A stretch of DNA of 64,000 nucleotides from Dermatophagoides farinae (GCF_024713945.1 NW_027461518.1:248001-312000); one strand, 5' to 3'; numbered from the stretch's first letter, positions 42,123 to 52,267 are shown. Made by a program: numbers and translations. Notes: generated by a model from the sequence alone, not told the origin.

Positions 42123-44054
42123 TTAATCAACTTCTTCAACAGTTGGACCAGATGAGGCACCGCCCATGCCGCCTGGTGGCATGTTCATACCTTCACCCAT
42201 ACCGCCTTGTGGTCCAGCAGCATAGATCTTTTGCATGATTGGCATAGCAACAGCCTCAAGTTCCTTCTGTTTGGCTTCGTATTGGTGGGTTTCAGCGTCA
42301 TTGTTAGTTTCTACCCATGAAAGAGTGTCAGTGACTTTCTGAACAAGAGTGTTAACCTCGTCTTCAGAAATCTTGCTCTTCATGTTCGGATCAGAGATTG
42401 AGCTTTTAAGAGAGAAGCAGTAGTTTTCAAGGCTGTTTCTAGCTTCAACCTTCTTGGCCTTAGTTTCATCTTCAGCCTTGAATTTTTCACTTTCCTGAAT
42501 AAGTCTTTCAATTTCTTCCTTAGAAAGTCTACCTTTATCGTTGGTGATGACAATCTTGTTTTGTCTGGAAGTAGCTTTGTCGACGGCGTAAACGTTGAGG
42601 ATACCATTGGCGTCGAGGTCGAAAGTTACTTCGATTTGAGGAGTTCCTCTTGGTGCAGGAGGAATTCCGGTTAATTCGAATTTACCGAGAAGATTGTTGT
42701 CAGCAGTCATGGCTCTTTCTCCTTCGAATACTCTGATGGCGACAGCAGTCTGGTTGTCAGAGTAAGTAGTGAAAGTTTGACTTCTCTTAGTGGGGATGGT
42801 AGTGTTTCTGTTGATAATCTTGGTGAAAACTCCTCCAGCAGTTTCGAGACCGAGGGACAATGGAGTAACATCAAGAAGAAGAATGTCTTGAACTTGGGCG
42901 TTGTTGGCGTCAGTGAGGATGGCTGCTTGAACAGCGGCACCGTATGCAACGGCTTCATCTGGGTTGATGGATTTGCATGGTTCCTTTCCGTTAAAGAAGT
43001 CAGTAATTAGCTGTTGAATTTTAGGAATACGAGTAGAACCTCCGACGAGTACAACTTCGTGGACTTGTCCCTTATCGCATCTTCCGTCTTGAAGAACTTT
43101 TTCTACGGGTTGGATGCATCTTTGGAATAAGTGAGCGTTGAGTTGTTCGAATCTAGCTCTAGTGATTGAAGCGCTGAAATCGATACCTTCGTACAAAGAA
43201 TCAACATCGATTGAAGCTACAGAGGACGAGGAAAGAGTTCTCTTTGCACGTTCACAAGCAGTTCTCAATCGTCTCAAAGCTTTCTTAGATTGAGTAAGAT
43301 CTTTGTGGTGCTTTTTAAAGAATTCGTTAGCGAAGTGGTTAACAAGTACGTTATCGAAATCTTCTCCTCCAAGGTGAGTGTCACCATTGGTGGCTCTGAC
43401 TTCAAAAATACCGCCATCGATGGTCAATAAAGAAACATCAAAGGTACCACCACCAAGATCGAAGATGAGAACATTTCGTTCACCATCAGCTTTCTTGTCA
43501 AGTCCGTAAGCAATAGCTGCGGCGGTAGGTTCGTTGATGATTCTTAAAACGTTAAGTCCAGCAATGGCACCAGCGTCCTTGGTGGCTTGTCTTTGAGAGT
43601 CGTTGAAGTAAGCTGGAACAGTGATAACTGCAGAGTTTACTTCTTTTCCGATGAAAGCAGTGGCCTGTTCCTTCATTTTACCTAAAACCATAGCGCTGAT
43701 TTCTTCAGGGCTGAATTTTTTAGTCTCACCCTTGTATTTTACTACGATTTTGGCCTGGTTATTTTCGTTTACAACTTTGAATGGCCAGTGCTTCATATCT
43801 TCTTGAATTGCTTGATCGTTAAATTGTCTTCCGATCAATCTCTTAGCGTCGAAGATTGTGTTTTCAGGGTTTTGAGCTGCCTGGTTCTTGGCTGCATCTC
43901 CAACAAGTCTTTCGTTGTCAGTGAATGCAACGTAAGATGGTGTGGTTCTGTTTCCCTGATCGTTAGGGATAATCTTAACTTCGTTATCGAAGTAAGCGAC
44001 ACATGAAAAAGTGGTACCTAAATCAATACCAACTGCAATGTTTTGAGCTGCCAT
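42123..44054 (-). CDS. HSP70: Cytosolic heat shock protein 70
   Basis: A 643-residue HSP70 with all three family signatures: [29 protein letters not shown] and [16 protein letters not shown]. The substrate-binding domain and lid follow, and the C terminus has Gly/Met-rich repeats ending EEVD, the mark of the cytosolic/nuclear form that docks TPR co-chaperones. No ER or organelle targeting is present. Codon choice is clearly more biased and G+C-richer than in the neighbours (regular GGT, GCT, AAC, AAG, CTC), as expected for a very highly expressed gene. There are no introns. It is convergent with the PPTase gene and divergent from the 44274 gene. Confidence 0.99.
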   Translation of the reverse strand: MAAQNIAVGIDLGTTFSCVAYFDNEVKIIPNDQGNRTTPSYVAFTDNERLVGDAAKNQAAQNPENTIFDAKRLIGRQFNDQAIQEDMKHWPFKVVNENNQAKIVVKYKGETKKFSPEEISAMVLGKMKEQATAFIGKEVNSAVITVPAYFNDSQRQATKDAGAIAGLNVLRIINEPTAAAIAYGLDKKADGERNVLIFDLGGGTFDVSLLTIDGGIFEVRATNGDTHLGGEDFDNVLVNHFANEFFKKHHKDLTQSKKALRRLRTACERAKRTLSSSSVASIDVDSLYEGIDFSASITRARFEQLNAHLFQRCIQPVEKVLQDGRCDKGQVHEVVLVGGSTRIPKIQQLITDFFNGKEPCKSINPDEAVAYGAAVQAAILTDANNAQVQDILLLDVTPLSLGLETAGGVFTKIINRNTTIPTKRSQTFTTYSDNQTAVAIRVFEGERAMTADNNLLGKFELTGIPPAPRGTPQIEVTFDLDANGILNVYAVDKATSRQNKIVITNDKGRLSKEEIERLIQESEKFKAEDETKAKKVEARNSLENYCFSLKSSISDPNMKSKISEDEVNTLVQKVTDTLSWVETNNDAETHQYEAKQKELEAVAMPIMQKIYAAGPQGGMGEGMNMPPGGMGGASSGPTVEEVD

Positions 44055-44273
44055 TTTCTTATAATTAGTAAGTTAAAAAAAATATTCTTATTTTATTAAT
44101 AAATAATGTTTTGTCGTTTGAAAAATTTTTTCTTCTAACAAATGTTTTTTCTACGCAAATTTAATTAAATTTTACTATATATATCATTTTATTATGTGAG
44201 AGTGGATGTTTGTACTTTGTAATGCTTGTAAATTAATAACTTATTTTGTTTAGCTCATTATAAACCAAGTAGA
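44055..44273. promoter_or_regulatory. Divergent promoter region of HSP70
   Basis: This is 219 AT-rich bases between the HSP70 ATG (minus strand) and the next plus-strand ATG, including an ATATATAT run near 44177-44186. I looked for alternating GAA/TTC heat-shock elements. Only a degenerate GAAAAATTTTTTC patch near 44120-44132 was seen, which I would not call with confidence. Confidence 0.4.
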
Positions 44274-45860
44274 ATGCCAGCTGAATGCGTTTTTGATTTA
44301 GAAAGCGTCAGAGAATTGAAAATTCCTCAATATATCACGACTGAACTTAAATCTAAATCAAACATTTCATTACTAGCACAAGAAGCTTTGATACTCATAA
44401 TCGACAAGTTAGTACTAGATCACGATCTGAAGTTTATCGTCTCTGATATTCCATTTTTTTTCAACAAAAGCAATGAAAAATTTTTCGACTTCAATATCGT
44501 TGAAGGTCCTAGTAACTATTTACAACTGATATATTTTGCAACCACTAATGACGGTCTTAAAAGCAAAATTCTCTGTATGATTTATTATTTTTTAATTCAA
44601 TCGCAGCACAAAAATGAGCAAACTTTGTCAAATCTAGAATTATTTTTCAAAAACAACCTTACAGAAAATTTTGTTACATTTATGTTATCTTATGATGAAG
44701 ACTTTTGGGATTCTTCGATCAGTAACGTTTTTTTAGAAATAATTCAGTATATTATCAGCTCATCAATCCACTGTTTATATTTATTAAAAGTTTGGGAATT
44801 TATTACGTCTTTTTTTACAGAAAATTATGGTAATTATTTCTTAATTAACAATAAAAATTTTGATTGCGGCGGGTACAGTGATTTTTTCGAAATTTTATTT
44901 GATCGAAAACTTGAACTCACACAAGTTTACAAAAATCATTGCAGTATCGACTTAATCGAAACGTATAATACGTCAGTTGAAGTATTTTCTAATTCTATCA
45001 GTCCAGCCGCTAGATTTTTTACAATACTATCGGTGATATTGTTTGCTTATGTCAAAGCTTTCAATTTGGAAAATGAACTAGAAATTATTTTAGTTTTTTC
45101 AGGACTCGTGAGTAGTTTAATGCATATTTTGTGCAAGGAATTTCACAAATGTGTAGAAAAAAACGAAACTAAAAATTCAGAAAACATACTACTTTTAGAA
45201 CTTTGCAGATCTTTTGATTTGTTAAAAAAAAATTTAATTTCACACTCATTTAAACCTAATTCTCGTTTGATGCAATTATGTAATAGTTTTAACAATACTT
45301 GGATTTATGATTCTATTGTTGAGTGGGTTTGTGCCAATTTAGAAAATGATGAAGTCAGTACAGTACAACTGAGTGAAACTCAAAAGTTACTCCACGCAAA
45401 AATTTTACAATTTCATTGTCCTTATATATTTGAAAATGAAAAAGAAGATTTACAAACAATTCACGAAATAATTATTGGAAGCGATAAAAGTCATGCCGGC
45501 TCGGTGAAAGTCAACAGTGGAAAATTGTTTTTGTTATATCGATGGGCTAAACTAAACGATTACGAACCTTTGATTTGGCCAGCTCAGAATTATGCAGCAC
45601 CACCAATTGAGCTAAAACATTACTTAAAAAAATTTGATAGAATTGAATCACAAATTGAGGCGTTGCAACTGCTGCGCTGGGAATGGTTCAAGCGATTTAG
45701 TACTGAAGAACAAAAAATCTTAGCTGAGAAAAAAAAGCGAACACCTATTATTGGCCAATGCGATGAATCTGTTGTTGAAAAAATCAGAGTTTACTTATCT
45801 AACACCGACGACAATTTTTCTAACTTCTTCAATGACAACGAAAGTGAAACTGGTTTCTAA
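44274..45860 (+). CDS. Unknown 528-residue protein
   Basis: Not recognised. An intronless helical protein rich in Phe, Asn, Leu and Ile. Residues about 40-370 look like HEAT-type or alpha-solenoid helices (NVFLEIIQYIISSSIHCLYLL; FFTILSVILFAYVKAF). These are hydrophobic but interrupted by charges, so I do not call membrane spans. The C-terminal 120 residues differ: a basic segment (LKHYLKKFDRIESQIEALQLL), then RWEWFKRFS and KKKRTPIIGQ, possibly a peptide-binding or coiled-coil interaction region. There is no signal peptide and no catalytic motif. It precedes kinesin-13 on the same strand by 129 bp. Confidence 0.6.
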   Translation: MPAECVFDLESVRELKIPQYITTELKSKSNISLLAQEALILIIDKLVLDHDLKFIVSDIPFFFNKSNEKFFDFNIVEGPSNYLQLIYFATTNDGLKSKILCMIYYFLIQSQHKNEQTLSNLELFFKNNLTENFVTFMLSYDEDFWDSSISNVFLEIIQYIISSSIHCLYLLKVWEFITSFFTENYGNYFLINNKNFDCGGYSDFFEILFDRKLELTQVYKNHCSIDLIETYNTSVEVFSNSISPAARFFTILSVILFAYVKAFNLENELEIILVFSGLVSSLMHILCKEFHKCVEKNETKNSENILLLELCRSFDLLKKNLISHSFKPNSRLMQLCNSFNNTWIYDSIVEWVCANLENDEVSTVQLSETQKLLHAKILQFHCPYIFENEKEDLQTIHEIIIGSDKSHAGSVKVNSGKLFLLYRWAKLNDYEPLIWPAQNYAAPPIELKHYLKKFDRIESQIEALQLLRWEWFKRFSTEEQKILAEKKKRTPIIGQCDESVVEKIRVYLSNTDDNFSNFFNDNESETGF

Positions 45861-45989
45861 AATCCAATTTGAAATTTTATTTTAATTGAAAAATGAATCA
45901 AAAAGACACAAAAGTAAATTTTGCAAATACAAAGATTGATTCAATAATTAAATCAAATTAATTCTTATTTGAACCCCTATGAGTACAAT

Positions 45990-48110
45990 ATGAATGATTC
46001 AACTAGCGTTAAAAATATGAAAAACAGCCGCACGATGCGAGATAGGTTTAGCTGTACTACTTCCGGCGCTGACTCCGAACAAAACGCACATATCACTGTA
46101 TGTATACGCAAAAAAGTGTTATTACCCTATGAAATAGATAAAAATGAATTTGATATTATTAAAGTTAATAGTCCAAACGATTTGATAGTAAACGAATTTA
46201 GACGTGAGTATAATGGAACTGAAAAAATAATCGAACATCCGTTCAAGTTTGACCGAGTATATGACGAGAACTTTACGAATGAAGCTATTTACAATGACTG
46301 TATTAAAATTTTAATTGACAGAATGTTTGAAAATGGAGGGTGCTGCAGTTGTTTTGCTTTTGGACAAACTGGTTCAGGTAAATCGTTCACCATGGTGGGC
46401 CCCGAAAAAAATTCCTTACTTCATAACGTATCGGAACATGATGGTTTATGGATAAAAGCTGGAGAAGAAATTCTAAACAAGCTGAAACAGTCTGAATTTG
46501 CGTGTTATGAATTGATGATGTCTTATTTTGAAATTCATTGTAACAAAGCTTATGATCTTCTGAACAATCACAATTTAGTTAGACCTTTGGAACACTTTGA
46601 TAAAACCGTTATTGTCAAGGATTTGCGCGAAGTATTGATTACTGACAATGCTGTTCTCAGAGAATCTATTGAAACCGGCACTTTTGCGCGTTCTACTGCT
46701 GCTAACAGCAAAAACAATGTCAGCAGTCGTAGTCACGGAATAATGCAGTTTTCGGTACGTCTGAAAAACGAGAGTTTTTCTGAAGTTACTAAGCCTACGA
46801 ACACTCGAAGTTCTCTCATAGAAAATCTGATGTCTAGAGGAAATAGCATTTCATGTTCAACTCCAGTTTCTCCTAAGTCCTTTATCAAGTTTGCTTTTAT
46901 CGACTTAGCTGGTAGTGAGCGTGGAGCTGATTCTGTTTTTTTCGGAAGATCAGCCCAGAAGGACGGAGCAGGAATAAATCGCTCACTCTTGGCTCTTAAA
47001 GAGTGTATCAGGGCTATGGACCAAGGTAAAGGTCACATTCCATTTAGAGATTCAGAGCTGACTAAAATTCTTCGCGAATACTTCTTAAACCCAAAGGCGT
47101 ACTGCATTATGCTCGCCAATATCTCCTCTTCAAATATCAATACGGATCAAACACTCAATACTTTGAAATATGCGCAACGTTTTATTACTTTGCGGGTAAA
47201 TTCCACGCCTTGTTTAGCAAAAACGTTTGATATTCCAATCAGACAAAATTCAGCAAACGAATGTTTTTCTCAAATTCCTTCAACGCAGGTAGAAATTACG
47301 AACGAAAATGTCAGTGAAGAAAATAACAACACTTCGTTTTTTAACACGCTACATCAAAAAAAAGTTACATTAAACAGATCGACCATCAGTATTCCCGTCC
47401 AAAATTCTGAAAATTTGGTATCCTCTGATGTTTTCACTAAGAAAAAAATAATTGATCCTCAACCTTACTTTGCTGAAAGTTCACAAGACAACCTCAATGA
47501 ATTCTTTGCTAAAGAAAACTTTACGCGAGCTTCTGTTGGAGCTATCTCTCATTTCGGTGGAAATGTATTTTGCCCCGCAACATCACATAATGAAAAGAAA
47601 CAGCTAAATCAAGGTGACATTTTTGAATCTACGTTTTCATCCGACATGGAAAATTTCAATGACCTCGTAATTGACGGAAAAAAAATATCAAGAGAATACC
47701 TGTTATTGTTAAATAACTACATTCCAGTTAACAAAGTCTTTGAACTGCTTAATAAAACGCCAGGCGAGAATTTTCCTCTCAAAAGCTATAATATCAAAGA
47801 CCACAACGAGTTTCGAGAAAAATACATTTCGAGTAGCGACCCAAGAGAAATTACCAATGGCATCAACTTAGTGTCACTGGACGTGTTGCAGAGTTATGAA
47901 AATTTTTTACAGGCGCAAAACTATAGTTTGCGTCACATCTTGGAGTTAAGTAGTTTACACGTTCGATTCTGCCGTATGCTTGAAGAAAACAACTTGATGA
48001 TTAACTATTCGAACAAAGAGGGTTCCAACATTGAAACTCGAATTAGAAATATCGACGAAAATCTGATTCTCGTCTCTAAAAAGCTTTTAGCAAGGAACAG
48101 GACCATATGA
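45990..48110 (+). CDS. Kinesin-13 microtubule depolymerase
   Basis: A 706-residue protein from the first real ATG at 45990. The motor domain starts at about 34 with HITVCIRKKVLLPYEID, the kinesin-13 variant of the first strand. P-loop GQTGSGKS lies at 125-132, switch I includes NVSSRSHG, and switch II is DLAGSERG. The short N terminus before the motor and the kinesin-13-type start place it with MCAK/KIF2, which depolymerise microtubule ends at spindles and basal bodies. The non-motor tail (380-706) is Asn/Ser-rich. The frame ends at TGA 48108-48110, but an overlapping frame just before it encodes a coiled-coil extension to 48217 that looks like the natural C terminus. Confidence 0.93.
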   Translation: MNDSTSVKNMKNSRTMRDRFSCTTSGADSEQNAHITVCIRKKVLLPYEIDKNEFDIIKVNSPNDLIVNEFRREYNGTEKIIEHPFKFDRVYDENFTNEAIYNDCIKILIDRMFENGGCCSCFAFGQTGSGKSFTMVGPEKNSLLHNVSEHDGLWIKAGEEILNKLKQSEFACYELMMSYFEIHCNKAYDLLNNHNLVRPLEHFDKTVIVKDLREVLITDNAVLRESIETGTFARSTAANSKNNVSSRSHGIMQFSVRLKNESFSEVTKPTNTRSSLIENLMSRGNSISCSTPVSPKSFIKFAFIDLAGSERGADSVFFGRSAQKDGAGINRSLLALKECIRAMDQGKGHIPFRDSELTKILREYFLNPKAYCIMLANISSSNINTDQTLNTLKYAQRFITLRVNSTPCLAKTFDIPIRQNSANECFSQIPSTQVEITNENVSEENNNTSFFNTLHQKKVTLNRSTISIPVQNSENLVSSDVFTKKKIIDPQPYFAESSQDNLNEFFAKENFTRASVGAISHFGGNVFCPATSHNEKKQLNQGDIFESTFSSDMENFNDLVIDGKKISREYLLLLNNYIPVNKVFELLNKTPGENFPLKSYNIKDHNEFREKYISSSDPREITNGINLVSLDVLQSYENFLQAQNYSLRHILELSSLHVRFCRMLEENNLMINYSNKEGSNIETRIRNIDENLILVSKKLLARNRTI

Positions 48111-48202
48111 GTTTGATCTTAGATTCTATAGATGAATTAAACACACTGCTTAGTTATTGGAAAGAACTAATTAATAAGCAACAAAAAATGTCAAGCGAAA
48201 CA

Positions 48203-48739
48203 TTAGAGATGTGCTGAATGTGACTGTTTTCCATACGGTTTGATATACACGATGTAGTCTTTTTGCGGTAAAAAACGAAACATTCGATCGTAACAGTACC
48301 AAGTCGACTTGCTCGGATCTAGTTCAGACTTGCCATTGTTCATGACAGCTTCGCAGTCGGTGCAATAGTCGTTGATTTCTCCGTCAACGCGTTTTTGCTT
48401 GTCACAAATAATTAAAAAATTTTCTAACACAATCCAATTTTTGTCGTTGAATACAGTTCCGGCAATTACTCTTTTATCAGGGTCGTACCATCGATTGACG
48501 TGTATCCTTTCCACGATATTATCATTCACCTCTTGATTTTTTTTTTTTGAATTCAGAGTCGTTTGCTTAAAAGTTATTGAGCCAAAATGTTTCACGGGCT
48601 TGGAGCGCCTTTCCGTCGTTGATGAAGAGACGGAAAGATTGTTGTAACCTCTTTCTGCAATCAACACTTCAGCATCTTTGTCTGTTTCTGCTTTAGTTTG
48701 TATGATCAGAGATATTAGAAAAAATTCTACAGCGCGCAT
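48203..48739 (-). CDS. Secreted protein of unknown function
   Basis: A 178-residue protein with a signal peptide (MRAVEFFLISLIIQTKAET, cleavage likely near 18-20). A Ser/Thr/Lys-rich spacer leads to a globular half that starts at VERIHVNRWYDPDKRVIAG. Four cysteines lie in the pattern IICDK ... DYCTDCEAV ... WYCYD, which could form two disulfides. There is no membrane helix, GPI signal or recognised domain. It is probably a lineage-specific secreted or organelle-lumen protein. It is convergent with kinesin-13; its end overlaps the possible kinesin extension frame by 15 bases. Confidence 0.65.
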   Translation of the reverse strand: MRAVEFFLISLIIQTKAETDKDAEVLIAERGYNNLSVSSSTTERRSKPVKHFGSITFKQTTLNSKKKNQEVNDNIVERIHVNRWYDPDKRVIAGTVFNDKNWIVLENFLIICDKQKRVDGEINDYCTDCEAVMNNGKSELDPSKSTWYCYDRMFRFLPQKDYIVYIKPYGKQSHSAHL

Positions 48740-48876
48740 GCCAGCGGAACAAAAATGCTAATTTAATTCCCACGCACTTCAAATATATTTGCGTCGGTGA
48801 CTGGTTAATTTTCTTTTAAATTTGCTTTTTATACGTATGTTAAATTTTAATATTTCACTCAGCGATTTAATTTTGG

Positions 48877-49998
48877 TCAGTAAATAAGCTGTCTGAATTT
48901 ATGTGTGATTTCGGTGACGTTGAACGAAACCGTGGACGGTATGGATTTGAGCGTTTCGGCTATTTGGTTGTAAAAACTCAGAAATACAGTTTTTCCGTAC
49001 AAAAATTTGTTGATGGTATCGTTGGACCTTTCGTGCAAAATTGAAGTTAACTGGTCTAGGGCCTCTATGGCTATCAAAAGCAAATTGTCGCTGAAAACGG
49101 GCCCCCAACCGTAAATCTTAGGAATTATGATCGTGCAGTGCGCCAGCTTCAACAAATAGACCATGATTTTGTTTTCAATACACAAGTTCTCGATGTCGAT
49201 GTTTTTGATATTGTCGAACGCAAACATCCTAATTTTGCTGTTAGAAATGTCTTTAATTACGGCTAGGTATGTCAGCTCGTCTGGCAATGTTGCGGCACTC
49301 AGCGACAGCTCGCAGCGGTCGCATTTGCAAAAGAACAGTTTGGTGGTTTGCAAAATTAAGGAGCGACACCCAGGGGAAGCACACAACAGGGTCTCATAGT
49401 CCAAATAGCTGATAGTCAGCGGATCGTGGGCGGAAATATTTTTCAGCGTCTTTCCGACCATTCTTTCTGACTTTGCGTCGTACATCAGAAAAACATTCGG
49501 ATTACATGAGTGGGCCGTTTTTGACACTTTGGCAAACAAAGCGATACGGTTGTCGCTAATCATGTGACTATTGGAAATGAAAACTACGCAAAAGACGTAG
49601 ATCTTATGTTCGTCGAGCTGCAAGTTGCACTTTTTGACGAAAGTGACTATGTACTCTTTTATTAGAGACACGCCTTGCAATGGGCACGTGTCGATGTCTG
49701 GGCAGTAGTAGTCGTCGAGGTCTAGATCTTTGCTGTCGAGCCCTTCTTCAATATACGCGATTATGCAAATCTGCAGCATATGAAAAAGCGCTTGATAATC
49801 TTCTCCCCATTGATCTATTTTCTGGTGCGTCAGTACGGACGCCAACTTGTTGTATTTGCTTGGATAGTTAGATTTTATTGTAAAATCAGCTGTCTCGTTG
49901 AAAATTATCGTGCCCTCTGTTAAACCGATTGTTGAGCACAAAGTTCGGCCGCCATAGCTGTCTTTATACGTATATGCTAGATTTTGAGATTCTTCCAT
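48877..49998 (-). CDS. SET-domain protein, SMYD-like without MYND finger
   Basis: A 373-residue protein. The C-half of the SET domain is clear: a FISNSHMI helix, KVSKTAHSCNPNVFLMYD (SMYD-type HSCxPN replacing NH.C.PN), LKNISAHDPLTISYLD (the pseudoknot region), and a post-SET cysteine cluster (CASPGCR ... FFCKCDRC). The N terminus holds the first SET strands (GLTEGTIIFNE). The MYND zinc finger that interrupts SET in animal SMYD proteins is not visible; a helical insert with few cysteines occupies its place. SMYD enzymes methylate lysines on histones or cytosolic proteins using S-adenosylmethionine. The substrate here is unknown. Confidence 0.8.
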   Translation of the reverse strand: MEESQNLAYTYKDSYGGRTLCSTIGLTEGTIIFNETADFTIKSNYPSKYNKLASVLTHQKIDQWGEDYQALFHMLQICIIAYIEEGLDSKDLDLDDYYCPDIDTCPLQGVSLIKEYIVTFVKKCNLQLDEHKIYVFCVVFISNSHMISDNRIALFAKVSKTAHSCNPNVFLMYDAKSERMVGKTLKNISAHDPLTISYLDYETLLCASPGCRSLILQTTKLFFCKCDRCELSLSAATLPDELTYLAVIKDISNSKIRMFAFDNIKNIDIENLCIENKIMVYLLKLAHCTIIIPKIYGWGPVFSDNLLLIAIEALDQLTSILHERSNDTINKFLYGKTVFLSFYNQIAETLKSIPSTVSFNVTEITHKFRQLIY

Positions 49999-50139
49999 GT
50001 TTCATTAGTTTTCTTATTTTAGTTCATTAATAAAATATTTGCTAGTTGGGTGAAAAAAAGAAAAAAATTCTCATAATTAAAAATAAGTAATCTCCACCAG
50101 TCACAAAAATATAAAAGAGAGCGCTAATAATCCGTAAAC

Positions 50140-52071
50140 TCAAACCGGAATCGTAACTTCTTTTGCTTCGTTTTTCGGCGCAGAGTTGGTTAGCGTTTTG
50201 CAATCTAACTGGTGCTGCAAATAGCTCGCAATTGTCTCGAAAATGTCGATCCATTCCGTCACGTTGAAGTCTTCGCTGTTGAGACAGAAGTATTTGCAAA
50301 ACAGCGTGTGATTATCTATCAATTCGTTTTGTAGACAAAATATCGAATTAACTCGCGCGTTGTACGATTCAAGCTGTTTGAACTGTCTGGCCAACGTTTC
50401 AAAAGACACAGAACCAGCTTTGATTACGGACAGGTGTTTGTGCGTATCTCTTAGCTTGTTTAAAAGTTCTTTTATGCTTTGGACTGCGATTTTAATGTAA
50501 TTTTGAGGTAGGTTCTTCACGAGCAAGATGTCTGCAATGGCGTTGCACACAAGCGTTTCAAACTCTGATTTTTCGAGTAACGACTGAATTGCCAAGTGGA
50601 GCTGTCTTTCTGACTCAGAATGCGCACGGATGATTTCCCGTATCCGGTCCAGTTTGATGGCCTCGTTCTTTTTAATTTTGTCTCTTAAGCTCGGCGACTC
50701 GTTGAGTATTACGCTGCACAACAGATTTATCATCACTTTAATGGGTTTGGAACTCATGGTGCGCTTGAATATGTCGTTTATGATGGTGATGAACTCGTTG
50801 ATCTGAGCTATTGTTTCGTCGAAAGTTATTATGAAGTAGTGCGCACGAAGGATTTCAAGTAAATTGGGAATTCGCAGGCACATCAACATTTTCGAGTCTA
50901 AAGGCTTGAAGTTATTCTGTTCTTCCTTGGAATACTTGTGGGCTCGCTTTAATTCTTCGTGCAGCGGGTAAAGCTGCAGCATGTAATTCGTAACTTCAGG
51001 CGTCAGTATATTGGGGTTCATTGTGGATATGATGTTCTCAATATTGTTGAAGTCTAAGTTATGGATCACCTTTTCGTTTTCAATTAGATAGTTAATTCGT
51101 TCTTCGTCTTTGATGAGAATCGAATAGTCTCTGCAGGTCAAGTGCGGCGAAGAAAAATTCTTCATTACGTTAGCCTCGTCCACAGGCGTTTTGTCAATGA
51201 CACTTCTGAACCTTCTGAACCGCTTTTCTCCAATTAAGATCGGAAAGTTCTGGTTCGTCTGCTGCTTTCCTTTAGATTTGCGCACAAACGACTCCAACTG
51301 GGTGTACTCCTGCTCCGTTATAAGCCCATCGCGTTTAAGCTGGTTTATGCTTCGTTTGCCAATGTCGACTTTCTTGAGTTTGAGACGCTCGCTGATCATT
51401 GTTACTAGGTCTATTATTTCTTGAGACAACGTTTGATCGTAGAAATAAGCGAGAGACGTAGACTGTTTTTGGATCTGTTTCAAATTCTTTTTATATATTT
51501 TGGCGTAGGTAGTCGCTAGTTCAGTAAGCGAAGTTAAATTTGAATTAACGTCGTCCAAAGTATTTTTAATATCTTGATTAATCTGAATCATGGACGCTTG
51601 AGACGCATTTGTCTTGCTTTGTTTGGAACTGTTCAACTCCATGTACACGGCTGTGACAGAAATGGCGTTGTTGCTGATTTTCGGATTGCTCGTCATCTTG
51701 TTCTCATGTAACAATCCCAACCTTCTCAAAACGTACTCCGCTTGCGAATAGTTACCGAAGTTTTTTGTGCCACTTGCATACATACTACAGTTTAGTCTTC
51801 CAAACTTGGCAATAAAAGACAGGGGAGGTGAATAAGTCCCTAAGCCGCTCGAACCGTATGAAGGAATCAATTTTTCTGGCTTAAAACCCAAGTATTCTTT
51901 AATCTGAGGGTATTTGAGCAGAGACTTATTGTAAATGTCGATGTTCCATAAAGGAAAGTAGTAATCAGGATTCTGAAACGGTCCAAAGTCGTATCCAGTC
52001 TGTAAACCCAACAAGGTTTGGCAGTAAGACTTGAAAGCATCAGACTTTTTTAACTTGTCTGAACTACCCAT
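50140..52071 (-). CDS. Formin-like FH2-domain protein
   Basis: A 643-residue protein whose middle and C-terminal part reads like a formin homology 2 domain. RINYLIENEKVIHNLDFNNIE precedes ILTPEVTNYMLQLYPLHEEL (compare the FH2 'L-x-x-E-x-x-x-x-L-L-x-x-x-P-x-x-x-E'). IPNLLEILRAHYFIITFDETI, a long helix ending SSKPIKVMINLLCSVILN, and a coiled C terminus follow. FH2 dimers nucleate and elongate actin. There is no proline-rich FH1 stretch, as in some apicomplexan formins, and no GTPase-binding or PTEN-like region. The first 150 residues are unlike known formins. An actin-interaction role is therefore plausible but not certain. Confidence 0.58.
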   Translation of the reverse strand: MGSSDKLKKSDAFKSYCQTLLGLQTGYDFGPFQNPDYYFPLWNIDIYNKSLLKYPQIKEYLGFKPEKLIPSYGSSGLGTYSPPLSFIAKFGRLNCSMYASGTKNFGNYSQAEYVLRRLGLLHENKMTSNPKISNNAISVTAVYMELNSSKQSKTNASQASMIQINQDIKNTLDDVNSNLTSLTELATTYAKIYKKNLKQIQKQSTSLAYFYDQTLSQEIIDLVTMISERLKLKKVDIGKRSINQLKRDGLITEQEYTQLESFVRKSKGKQQTNQNFPILIGEKRFRRFRSVIDKTPVDEANVMKNFSSPHLTCRDYSILIKDEERINYLIENEKVIHNLDFNNIENIISTMNPNILTPEVTNYMLQLYPLHEELKRAHKYSKEEQNNFKPLDSKMLMCLRIPNLLEILRAHYFIITFDETIAQINEFITIINDIFKRTMSSKPIKVMINLLCSVILNESPSLRDKIKKNEAIKLDRIREIIRAHSESERQLHLAIQSLLEKSEFETLVCNAIADILLVKNLPQNYIKIAVQSIKELLNKLRDTHKHLSVIKAGSVSFETLARQFKQLESYNARVNSIFCLQNELIDNHTLFCKYFCLNSEDFNVTEWIDIFETIASYLQHQLDCKTLTNSAPKNEAKEVTIPV

Positions 52072-52267
52072 TCCGTATAGTGCACCTAAAAAGGTTCATT
52101 CAGATAAAAAATCATAAAGCCCTTTTTCTTCATCGCTGTTGATTTCGATGTTGGCTGACGAAGTTTAGTTTTAATTTTATTCTTTGATGGCGAAACATTA
52201 ATTAATTTTTGAATTTATAGCCAGTAATAATTACAGCCGTGTCTTTCAGTGAGACAGGTCGGTGCTA

